Positions 1 through 5,594 of a stretch of 9,171 nt of DNA are shown one piece after another (within the stretch, counting starts at the first letter, position 1; each line of letters begins with the position of its first letter). Source of the stretch: Haloferacaceae archaeon (GTDB lineage: Archaea > Halobacteriota > Halobacteria > Halobacteriales > Haloferacaceae). The notes below the pieces were generated by a model. It was given only the letters and a program-made list of their open reading frames with translations. It did no database searches and was not told the origin of the DNA. The translations under genes and the position numbers were made by a program. The DNA lies in NCBI GenBank assembly GCA_003554115.1, contig PWFE01000048.1, positions 1 through 9,171 on the forward strand, in the 5' to 3' direction.

Positions 1-663
1 GGACTCGCCCGCTTTCCGTTTCCACCACACGGCCGGATTCCCAACTTCGAAAACCACCGCGATGCTGCCGACAGGTTGGCCGACACCGACGCTTGGAGTC
101 AGGCCTCGACACTGAAATGCAATCCCGATGCTCCACAACTCCCAGTCCGCAGACAGGCCCTCCGCGATGGCAAAACCATTTATATGGCCGTGCCACGCCT
201 CAGCGACGACAAGCCCTTTTTAAAGCTTGATCCGGACGAACTCGATGATATCGACGCCGCCACCACCGTCTCGGGCTGTTCGAAACACGGCGTGCCGGTC
301 GACCCCGAGGCAATGCCACAGATCGACCTCATCGTCGCCGGCAGCGTGGCCGTCGACCGCACCGGCAACCGGGTTGGAAAGGGCGAGGGCTACAGCGACT
401 TGGAGTTCGCGGTGCTTCGGGAGTTCGACCGCGTCGACGGCGAAACGACGGTCGCCACAACCGTACACGACTGCCAGGTGGTCGAGGACGGCGAGATCGA
501 GACGGGTCGACACGACGTGCCGCTGGATCTGATCGTGACGCCGACCGAGACCACCGAGACCGAGTCGACGGCGGGTCGACCGGAGGGACTCTACTGGAAG
601 GATCTCGACAGCGAGACGATAGCGGAGATTCCGGTGCTCAAGCGGCTCGAACCACCGGCGTAG
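1..663 (+). CDS. 5-formyltetrahydrofolate cyclo-ligase-like protein (5' partial)
   Basis: The reading frame is open from the first base of the window (GLARFPFPPHGRIPNF is readable there). The first TTG/ATG-type start at 76 is therefore not the true start, and roughly 15-20 N-terminal residues probably lie outside. The family's classical enzyme uses ATP to convert 5-formyl-THF to 5,10-methenyl-THF in the cytoplasm. The visible 220 residues include the start of the fold, the VAGSVAVD strand near residue 115, and a glycine-rich phosphate/metal-binding motif GKGEGYSDLEF at about residues 126-136. In canonical cyclo-ligases this motif is closer to GxGxGYYDR. The GKGEGYSDLE form resembles the MTHFSD/COG0212 paralogue type, for which cyclo-ligase activity is doubtful, so the family is secure but the reaction is not. 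The N-terminal Lys/Arg ATP-binding residues cannot be inspected. The stop TAG (661-663) directly abuts the stop of the opposing gene. Confidence 0.88.
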   Translation, partial: GLARFPFPPHGRIPNFENHRDAADRLADTDAWSQASTLKCNPDAPQLPVRRQALRDGKTIYMAVPRLSDDKPFLKLDPDELDDIDAATTVSGCSKHGVPVDPEAMPQIDLIVAGSVAVDRTGNRVGKGEGYSDLEFAVLREFDRVDGETTVATTVHDCQVVEDGEIETGRHDVPLDLIVTPTETTETESTAGRPEGLYWKDLDSETIAEIPVLKRLEPPA

Positions 664-897
664 CTACCGATTTCTGCGCTCGTGTTCGGCGGCTTGCTGT
701 TGGATGCGTCTGATTTCGCGTTCGGCCGCGCTGCCGCCGCCACCGTGGGCGTCCCGAACGGAAACATCGAGCCGGGAGGGAACGAAGTGGCTGTCGTCTT
801 CGGCTGATTCGTTGTTGTCACCTGCTTCGGCGTTGTCAGTCGCTTCCTCGGACTCGAAAAACTGGTCGACAAACCGGCGAAGGAGGGTTGTGGGCAT
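664..897 (-). CDS. small acidic hypothetical protein, 77 aa
   Basis: I do not recognise a named family. The protein starts at ATG 897 (MPTTLLRRFVDQFF), with an amphipathic N-terminal helix of about 15 residues. An Asp/Glu/Asn/Ser-rich, probably disordered stretch follows (residues 16-37), then a Gly-rich turn (GGGG at 53-56) and a charged helix with REIRRIQQQ (about 60-77) that could be a short coiled coil. There is no signal peptide or membrane segment. Support for it being real: a TATA-like element sits 26 bases before the ATG, it exactly fills the space between the convergent gene and the divergent promoter region, and its composition is haloarchaeal. Its stop codon (664-666) touches the stop of the cyclo-ligase-like gene with no spacer. 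An antisense ORF covering the same DNA (704-919) has a Ser/Arg-rich shadow composition and was set aside. Confidence 0.68.
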   Translation of the reverse strand: MPTTLLRRFVDQFFESEEATDNAEAGDNNESAEDDSHFVPSRLDVSVRDAHGGGGSAAEREIRRIQQQAAEHERRNR

Positions 898-919
898 AGC
901 TGCTATGTGGGCCGTTTGA

Positions 920-927
920 TCAATAAG
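920..927 (-). promoter_or_regulatory. TATA-like element of the 77-aa gene
   Basis: On the minus strand the sequence reads CTTATTGA, centred about 26 bases before ATG 897. No Shine-Dalgarno motif lies between, which fits a leaderless haloarchaeal transcript. Confidence 0.5.
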
Positions 928-989
928 TCTTCAGGTGAGCCGGTGGGCCAGCTGATATATCCGGGTAACAGTCACTGAATCAGGGCTGT

Positions 990-1025
990 ACTGAGTTCTT
1001 TAGGCACTCACACGGTCCACTCAGT
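990..1025. repeat. 6-bp inverted repeat bracketing the DUF389 promoter
   Basis: ACTGAG (990-995) and its exact reverse complement CTCAGT (1020-1025) flank the TATA-like element and end just before the GTG start. The 24-base spacing makes this a possible operator or a chance match. No dyad-binding regulator is encoded in the window. Confidence 0.3.
996..1003 (+). promoter_or_regulatory. TATA-like element of the DUF389 gene
   Basis: TTCTTTAG is centred about 27 bases before the GTG start at 1027. No Shine-Dalgarno sequence precedes the start, so transcription probably begins at or next to the start codon. Confidence 0.5.
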
Positions 1026-1026
1026 C

Positions 1027-2322
1027 GTGCGCCTCGTTCAGGTTCGGATTCCGACCGGGACACTTGAGGACGTGACCTCGCGGTTGGATTCAGCAGATGT
1101 CGACTACGTCGTCACCGAGGAGACGAGCAGCCGCGAGTTCAGTGCCGTCGTCACCTTTCCGCTGCCGACCAACGCCGTCGAGTCCGTGCTGGCAGAGTTG
1201 CGCGAGGCGGGCATCGACGAGAACGCGTATACGGTTATTGTCCAAGCAGAGACAGTCATCTCAAAGCGGTTCGACGAACTCACCGAGGAGTACAAACAGA
1301 CCGAAGAAAGCGAGAACAAGATCGCCCGCGAGGAGCTCCAGACCAACGCCAAGAGCATGGTTTCTGGACCGCGAATCTATCTGGCGATGACGTTTATCAG
1401 CTCTGTGGTCGCCACTGCCGGCCTTCTGCTTGATTCGGCGGCCACGGTCGTCGGCTCGATGGTGATCGCCCCGCTGATCGGCCCCGCGTTGGCCGCCAGT
1501 GTCGGGACGGTCGTCGACGACCACGAGCTGTTCGTCCGCGGCATCAAACTCCAGGTCAGTGGCATCGCCGTCGCAATCGGTAGTGCGGCCCTGTTTGCGG
1601 CCACGCTTCGGTTCGGTAACCTCGTCCCGCCCGGACTCGATCCGCTCGCAATCGGTGAGATCCGCGAACGGCTGGCTCCGAACATTCTCGTGTTAGCCAT
1701 CGCGCTCGGCTCCGGCGTGGCCGGGATCATCAGCCTGATGACCGGCGTCTCGGTCGCGCTCGTCGGGGTGATGATCGCCGTGGCGTTGATCCCGCCGGCG
1801 GCCGCAATGGGGATCGGGATCGCCTACGGCATTCCCTCGCTGACGATTGGCTCGGGCGTGTTCGTGCTCGTCAACGTGTTGTCGATCAACCTCGCTGCGC
1901 TGACCGTCTTATGGTACGCCGGCTACCGGCCCAAAGCCTGGTTTCGGGTTTCTGACGTGCGGAGTGCAGTTGTCAAACGGATCGTGGTGTTGATCCTCGT
2001 AATCTTGTTGTTGTCATCGTTTCTGGCCGCAATTACGTACGATACTCACATCAGTTCGCTCGAAGAAGAGACCGTCGAGACGGCGGTGAGCGATGTACTC
2101 GACGCCACTGAAAACGAACAGATCCGACTCGACGAGGTGACCGTCAGCCGGACCGATGACATCGTGTTCAGTGAAGTCGACGAAGTGGTCGTCTCACTTT
2201 CGGTCCCACCTGATGAGGCCACTCCGCGGCTCGCCGAGCAGATCCACGAGGCGATTGTCAACGAACTCGGCTATGATGTGTCGGTCGAACTTCAGTATCT
2301 GGAGGTCCAGCGAGTCGGATAG
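1027..2322 (+). CDS. DUF389 / TIGR00341-type multispanning membrane protein
   Basis: This is a 431-residue integral membrane protein of unknown biochemical role. Residues 1-77 form a soluble alpha/beta domain (MRLVQVRIPTG start, ACT- or ferredoxin-like in pattern). A charged helical linker follows (80-110). The DUF389 membrane core spans about 112-337, with hydrophobic segments near 117-135, 139-158, 175-195, 218-238, 241-262, 270-298 and 316-337. The signature DSAATVVGSMVIAPLIGPAL is at 136-155. Residues about 340-431 are a second soluble, acidic domain with alternating strand and helix pattern, presumably on the far side of the membrane. The GTG start is chosen because it fits the family N-terminus and lies at leaderless distance from a TATA-like element. 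It converges on the MscS-like gene with a 5-base gap. Family assignment is firm. A transport or stress role is only conjecture. Confidence 0.93.
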   Translation: MRLVQVRIPTGTLEDVTSRLDSADVDYVVTEETSSREFSAVVTFPLPTNAVESVLAELREAGIDENAYTVIVQAETVISKRFDELTEEYKQTEESENKIAREELQTNAKSMVSGPRIYLAMTFISSVVATAGLLLDSAATVVGSMVIAPLIGPALAASVGTVVDDHELFVRGIKLQVSGIAVAIGSAALFAATLRFGNLVPPGLDPLAIGEIRERLAPNILVLAIALGSGVAGIISLMTGVSVALVGVMIAVALIPPAAAMGIGIAYGIPSLTIGSGVFVLVNVLSINLAALTVLWYAGYRPKAWFRVSDVRSAVVKRIVVLILVILLLSSFLAAITYDTHISSLEEETVETAVSDVLDATENEQIRLDEVTVSRTDDIVFSEVDEVVVSLSVPPDEATPRLAEQIHEAIVNELGYDVSVELQYLEVQRVG

Positions 2323-2327
2323 CCTCG

Positions 2328-3068
2328 TTAGTCGTCGTCTTCCAGCGTGTCGCCGGACTGCTGGCTCTCGATTGGTGCGGCTTCGCGGGCGTTGCCCATC
2401 CAACGGTCGATGTTGTCGTCGACGTAGCCCCGGCTACCGAGGCCGAAGCTGATGCCGAGAGCGATAGCGACGGCGGCAGCAATCCCCCAAGCGAGCGCCT
2501 GGGCGAACACGTAGAGAATCTCGACGTTAATCCCCATCGTATCGAGGCCGATAACGATGGCCATGAAGTAGAGGAAAAGCTTGGTTCCGGCGGCAAACGC
2601 CCCAGCGTACGCGCTCTGGGTGGCCGCCTGGGTTCGCTTGATTGCATCGCCAAGGAAGTCCGCGATGACGAAGCCGAAGACGATCACTAACAGACCAGCG
2701 ATAAACGCCGGCAGGTACGAGACGGCGGTTGCGAGCCACTGCGAAAGCAACGGAATCGCCAGCGCGTTGGCAGCTGCCAGAATGGCGACAGCGTAAACGA
2801 ACCACGCCGCAAGCGTCCCGAATGCGTTCGATACAGCGCTTTCAGTGCCACCCAGCATATCGCCGATTGGCGTCTGGAGAACTGCCCGGTCCAGTTCGAC
2901 GGTATCCGAGAGCCGACCAACGATTTTGGCGACCGCGCGGCCAATAATCCAGCCGACAAGCAGGATGATGATTGCGCCGACCAACCGCGGTACGAACGCC
3001 AGCGTCGAGGCGACTGTGTCTTGGAGCCACGTCGGAACCGCCTGGGCGACAGCCACTGTTTCGACCAT
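2328..3068 (-). CDS. MscS-like small-conductance channel family protein, membrane part only
   Basis: This 246-residue protein has about five hydrophobic helices (27-47, 83-103, 116-137, 160-180, 185-210). It carries the conserved helix pattern of the TM_helix family (PF05552) seen in many archaeal and bacterial proteins annotated as mechanosensitive channels: GAIIILLVGWIIGRAVAKIV at 31-50 and AIALGISFGLGSRG at 201-214. After the last helix only a short acidic tail remains (ends GDTLEDDD). The cytoplasmic beta domain of classical MscS is absent, so a gating function is inferred only from family naming. An alternative is a membrane scaffold or an ungated pore. The ATG at 3068 is preceded by a strong GGAGG 9 bases upstream, unlike its mostly leaderless neighbours. 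It ends 5 bases from the DUF389 stop. Both are membrane proteins but are convergent, so they are not in one operon. Confidence 0.88.
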   Translation of the reverse strand: MVETVAVAQAVPTWLQDTVASTLAFVPRLVGAIIILLVGWIIGRAVAKIVGRLSDTVELDRAVLQTPIGDMLGGTESAVSNAFGTLAAWFVYAVAILAAANALAIPLLSQWLATAVSYLPAFIAGLLVIVFGFVIADFLGDAIKRTQAATQSAYAGAFAAGTKLFLYFMAIVIGLDTMGINVEILYVFAQALAWGIAAAVAIALGISFGLGSRGYVDDNIDRWMGNAREAAPIESQQSGDTLEDDD

Positions 3069-3077
3069 TAGCTACCG

Positions 3078-3082
3078 CCTCC
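3078..3082 (-). promoter_or_regulatory. Shine-Dalgarno site of the MscS-like gene
   Basis: GGAGG on the minus strand lies 9 bases before ATG 3068. It is the only clear ribosome-binding site in the window. It fixes the start codon and implies a leadered transcript with its promoter somewhere upstream in 3100-3300. Confidence 0.7.
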
Positions 3083-3382
3083 GGAAGGTCGGCTGTACTG
3101 GGTGGGGCGAACAGTTTGGGATAGCGATGTCTGTGTCTCAAACATGCGGGATCACGCGTTCGACCTTGTGCTTGCATGTATTTTGTTAGCTAGTCGCTTG
3201 AGCCGTCGGCGACAGCGACAGTTAGAGAATGGTTACCCTGTACGCTCAGGCCGTAGTGGGTGTCTACTGTAACGTAGAATCACCATTGTGTGAGAGAATT
3301 CATAGAATACTCGTTTCTGCCGACCGGTACGGGTTGATTCGGTCGCTGCTGGCCCAACCGGGAGGGGAGTAAGCACAGCTTG

Positions 3383-3413
3383 GCTGTCTAATCAGTCCCA
3401 CTGACAGCGTGGG
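3383..3413 (-). other. possible pseudoknot or hairpin immediately 3' of the nog1 stop codon
   Basis: In the minus-strand RNA, CCCAC (3413-3409) follows the TAG stop directly and can pair with GTGGG (3401-3397). The loop of that hairpin contains GCTGTC (3408-3403), the exact complement of GACAGC (3388-3383). The order S1-S2-S1'-S2' is that of an H-type pseudoknot, with an 8-base third loop. The first connecting loop has zero bases, so one pair may have to open. It could act as a 3'-end or termination structure. No T-rich tract follows. Confidence 0.35.
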
Positions 3414-4385
3414 CTACTCCTTGCGCGATGGGAGGTTGGGCTCGAAGCCGACTGCTTCGATGGCCAGTTGCAAGACTTCCTCGACGCCTTCCTCGTTGGT
3501 GATGCTCATATACGCATCTGCCTCGACGTCAGTCGACCGGTCGCTTTTGTTGCAGATCGTCAACACGGGGATATCCCGATCCGAAAAGCGGTCGACGACC
3601 GAATCACGGAGTTCGAGTTGGACATCCAATGGGTACCCACAGTCACCCGAGGCGTCGACGAAGAACAGAATGGTGTCGGCCAGATGCTCAATCGCGCCGA
3701 CAGCCTGTTTTTCGATATCGTTTCTGTCTTCTTCGGGTCGATCCAACAGCCCCGGGGTGTCGATCAGCTGGTAGCGAATGTGATCGCGCTCGACGTGGCC
3801 GATTTGGACGCCACGGGTGGTAAATGGGTACTCGGCGATTTCATTGGAGGCGCGGGTGACGTAGTTGACGAACGAGGATTTGCCGACGTTCGGATAGCCA
3901 GCGATGACGATGGCGGGCTCGTCGGGTCGGATGTCGGGGAGGGTTTTCAGCGCATCACGGGCGTCACCCACTGCGCGCAAGTCGTCTTCGATCTCGTCCA
4001 TAATGTCTGCGATCCGCGCGAACGCCTGCTTTCGGTGTTTCCGGGCGAGTTCGGGATCCGTCTTGCGGAGTTTGGGCTGGTACTCCCGGCCGAGTTCTTC
4101 GATCTGTCGACTCGCCCACATCACCTCAGAGAGGGACTGTCGCAGTTCGTCGACGTCGACGATGGCATCGGCTAGCTCGTAATAAAACGGGTCGACGTAA
4201 TCGAAATCCGGCCACGCGGTGACGACGTTCTCGAGGTTATCGGAGGTAATGTTGACCGCAATCGTCAGCATCGACTGTTGGGCCTCCATCGTGGATTTGG
4301 CTCGCCCAGCGCGCGCGGCCCGTGAAAAGGCCTTGTCGATGAGTTCCTCCGACCGAGGGGCCGTCGGAAGGCTCTCGAAAATCAT
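3414..4385 (-). CDS. Nog1-family GTPase (ribosome large-subunit biogenesis)
   Basis: This 323-residue cytoplasmic GTP-binding protein has the Nog1 architecture: an N-terminal helical bundle (about 1-150) followed by an Obg-type G domain. Visible motifs are G1 GYPNVGKSS (163-171), G2 YPFTTRG (186-192), G3 DTPG (209-212) and G4 NKSD (279-282), with a probable G5 around SITNEEG (294-300). Eukaryotic Nog1 acts in 60S subunit assembly. The archaeal proteins are shorter and lack the long C-terminal extension, as here. The start ATG 4385 (MIFESLPTAP) lies about 28 bases after a TATA-like element and has no Shine-Dalgarno site. The RNase P RNA gene ends about 70 bases upstream on the same strand, so read-through co-transcription is possible despite the private promoter. 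All GTPase motifs are intact. Confidence 0.96.
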   Translation of the reverse strand: MIFESLPTAPRSEELIDKAFSRAARAGRAKSTMEAQQSMLTIAVNITSDNLENVVTAWPDFDYVDPFYYELADAIVDVDELRQSLSEVMWASRQIEELGREYQPKLRKTDPELARKHRKQAFARIADIMDEIEDDLRAVGDARDALKTLPDIRPDEPAIVIAGYPNVGKSSFVNYVTRASNEIAEYPFTTRGVQIGHVERDHIRYQLIDTPGLLDRPEEDRNDIEKQAVGAIEHLADTILFFVDASGDCGYPLDVQLELRDSVVDRFSDRDIPVLTICNKSDRSTDVEADAYMSITNEEGVEEVLQLAIEAVGFEPNLPSRKE

Positions 4386-4409
4386 ATCCGGTCAGTAGAC
4401 GCCGACTAC

Positions 4410-4417
4410 GTAAAAGG
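4410..4417 (-). promoter_or_regulatory. TATA-like element of nog1
   Basis: CCTTTTAC on the minus strand is centred about 28 bases before ATG 4385. It lies in the spacer after the rnpB 3' end and fits a leaderless nog1 transcript. Confidence 0.5.
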
Positions 4418-4454
4418 TCGTTCGTTTGGTATTGGCGTCGCTCACCGGTGTAAA

Positions 4455-4878
4455 CGGCAGAGAGGAGTAAGCCCCCTTCTGTTTCAACCCGATATTCGGC
4501 TAAGCGTCCACGTCGTGTTCGGACTACCTCGGTAGCTGGTCGTCCCGTCGACGACTGACTACCAGACGTGGACTTGCACCGGTGAGGATTCACCGTTCCA
4601 TCCATTCCTACCCGTCGGCGATGAGTGACTCATCGCGTGCTTGCGGTGTCGCCGCTTGCATGGTGGTGATTCAATCACCACCCTCCCCTCTGCGGGTTAG
4701 CTTCCGTCCCTTACGGGTTGGGTCGCACGCATCATCGGTCGGGGCAGGTGGTCTCGTTTCTGTTTCAGCGCCAGTCGTTTCCGACTCCGGGCTTGCGCCC
4801 GGTCACCTGTCCAAACGGTGGGGGGACTTTCCTCATAGCCAAGGATGTCGGCCACGGGAATCGGGCTCTCTCTACCCA
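4455..4878 (-). ncRNA. rnpB: RNase P RNA (archaeal type)
   Basis: This is the catalytic RNA of RNase P, which removes 5' leaders from pre-tRNAs. The core signature GAGGAAAGTCCCCC is on the minus strand (4834-4821), and the 3' core ACAGAAGGGGGCTTA is near 4482-4468. Helices can be paired by eye. P1 is GGTAGAGAG (4876-4868) with CTCTCTGCC (4464-4456). P2 is AGCCCGAT (4867-4860) with ATCGGGTT (4493-4486). P3 is TGGCC (4854-4850) with GGCTA (4840-4836). P4 is AAG-U-CCCCC (4829-4821) with GGGGGCTT (4476-4469), and it keeps the bulged U. The length of about 424 nt suits haloarchaeal examples. The ends are set by the P1 helix and could shift by a few bases. A TATA-like element lies about 25 bases upstream of the 5' end. 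ORFs crossing this region in several frames (for example 4237-4605 minus and 4582-4905 plus) are spurious. Confidence 0.97.
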
Positions 4879-4899
4879 GTTAGCCTACGACTACGGCTG

Positions 4900-4906
4900 A
4901 AATAAG
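4900..4906 (-). promoter_or_regulatory. TATA-like element of rnpB
   Basis: CTTATTT on the minus strand is centred about 25-26 bases before the P1-defined 5' end of RNase P RNA (about 4877-4878), the expected archaeal spacing. Confidence 0.6.
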
Positions 4907-4991
4907 ACGTTCGGTCACCCAGTAGTCGCTGACTAACTCTGTGCTAAACAAATGGGAAGAATTCAAGTCAGTGCCGTTCATGTGTACTGTT

Positions 4992-5594
4992 ATGTCCGAG
5001 GCCCAGACCGTCGAGCTGAGTTATGATGATGGGGCACGAGCAGTCGAACTCGCCCGAGAGGCTGTAGAATCGTATGTCCTCCACGGACAACGGGAACATC
5101 CCGGCAGTATGCGAGATGCCTTCTATGCACGAACCGGTGCGTTCGTTCGCATCCAGTCGACGCGCGGTCGCGGCCGACTTCGTGGCTGTGCAGGGGCGTA
5201 TCATGGCTCAGACCAGCTCGGCCACGCCATCGTCGATGCCGCAATTCAGGCGGCCTCGGCCGATTCGGCTGGCTCGGAGATCGGTTCCAAAGAGTTAGAC
5301 GATCTCTCGATTTCTGTCTGTATTGTTAGTAATACCCTGTTAACAAACAACCCGCTCGAAGATCTCGAACTCGGCACCCACGGGGTCGCCATCGACACCG
5401 GTAACAGACACGCGTGGCTGTACCCCACACTGCCGGTCGAACAGAACTGGAGCAAAGAAAAGTATCTCTCGTTGGTCTGTCGAAAAGCCGGCGTCTCGCC
5501 GATTGCGTGGCAGGACGAAGATACCATGCTTACGCTGTTCGAGGGCCAAGTCTACCGCGAGCGTCCTGACGGCGGCAGCGTCGAAGAGCTTTAA
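4992..5594 (+). CDS. AMMECR1-domain protein (TIGR00296 family)
   Basis: This is a 200-residue cytoplasmic protein of the conserved AMMECR1 family, whose biochemical role is unknown. Prokaryotic members are often linked to Memo-like and radical SAM proteins (AmmeMemoRadiSam system protein A), but neither partner is in this window. The hallmark LRGCAG is at 63-68 with its conserved Cys at 66. The C-terminal part has NWSKEKYLSLVCRKAG (152-167) and ends with the usual Phe-Glu-Gly-Gln-Val strand. I chose ATG 4992 (MSEAQTVELSYDDGARA) because the family N-terminus begins here. In-frame GTG 4941 and ATG 4980 would add 17 or 4 poorly conserved-looking residues. A weak A-rich patch at 4944-4952 could be the promoter. 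It is divergent from rnpB across about 110 bases. Its stop TAA overlaps the stop of the opposing gene within TTAA (5591-5594). Confidence 0.93.
   Translation: MSEAQTVELSYDDGARAVELAREAVESYVLHGQREHPGSMRDAFYARTGAFVRIQSTRGRGRLRGCAGAYHGSDQLGHAIVDAAIQAASADSAGSEIGSKELDDLSISVCIVSNTLLTNNPLEDLELGTHGVAIDTGNRHAWLYPTLPVEQNWSKEKYLSLVCRKAGVSPIAWQDEDTMLTLFEGQVYRERPDGGSVEEL

Larger units (their letters stand above)
3069..3413. other. intergenic region without a recognisable gene (345 bases)
   Basis: I find no credible ORF (the longest candidates are about 20 codons), no tRNA and no known RNA motif. It must contain the leader and promoter of the MscS-like gene. An A/T-rich patch at 3174-3187 is a weak candidate. 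It also contains the 3' end of the nog1 transcript. Small inverted repeats are present: GTCGC (3193-3197) with GCGAC (3209-3213), and those listed separately at 3383-3413. The stretch is less GC-rich in places than the flanking genes (3270-3320). Confidence 0.6.

Noticed and set aside
76..663. Start of the cyclo-ligase-like protein at position 76
   Set aside because: The frame is open to base 1 and the upstream residues match the family's N-terminal part, so the codon at 76 is internal and the gene is cut by the window edge.
2258..2653. 131-codon minus-strand ORF across the DUF389/MscS-like junction
   Set aside because: It is out of frame with the MscS-like gene and antisense to the DUF389 C-terminus; its composition is Ser/Pro/Arg-rich.
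3127..3189. 20-codon plus-strand ORF (MSVSQTCGITRS...)
   Set aside because: It is too short, has no promoter or ribosome-binding site at suitable spacing, and has a Cys-rich composition unlike the neighbours.
3302..3413. Translational read-through extension of Nog1 (37 open codons after TAG)
   Set aside because: A stretch of that length without stops is common by chance in GC-rich DNA, and Nog1 is complete at the TAG; kept only as a remark with the pseudoknot.
3468..4175. 235-codon plus-strand ORF
   Set aside because: It lies wholly antisense to the Nog1 GTPase, whose motifs are unmistakable. Its composition is what the complement of a haloarchaeal gene produces.
4237..4605. 122-codon minus-strand ORF
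   Set aside because: It runs across the 3' half of RNase P RNA and into nog1 in another frame, with low-acidity composition. It is a shadow of the RNA gene.
4582..4905. 107-codon plus-strand ORF
   Set aside because: It is antisense to RNase P RNA, has no family resemblance, and includes the complement of the conserved core.
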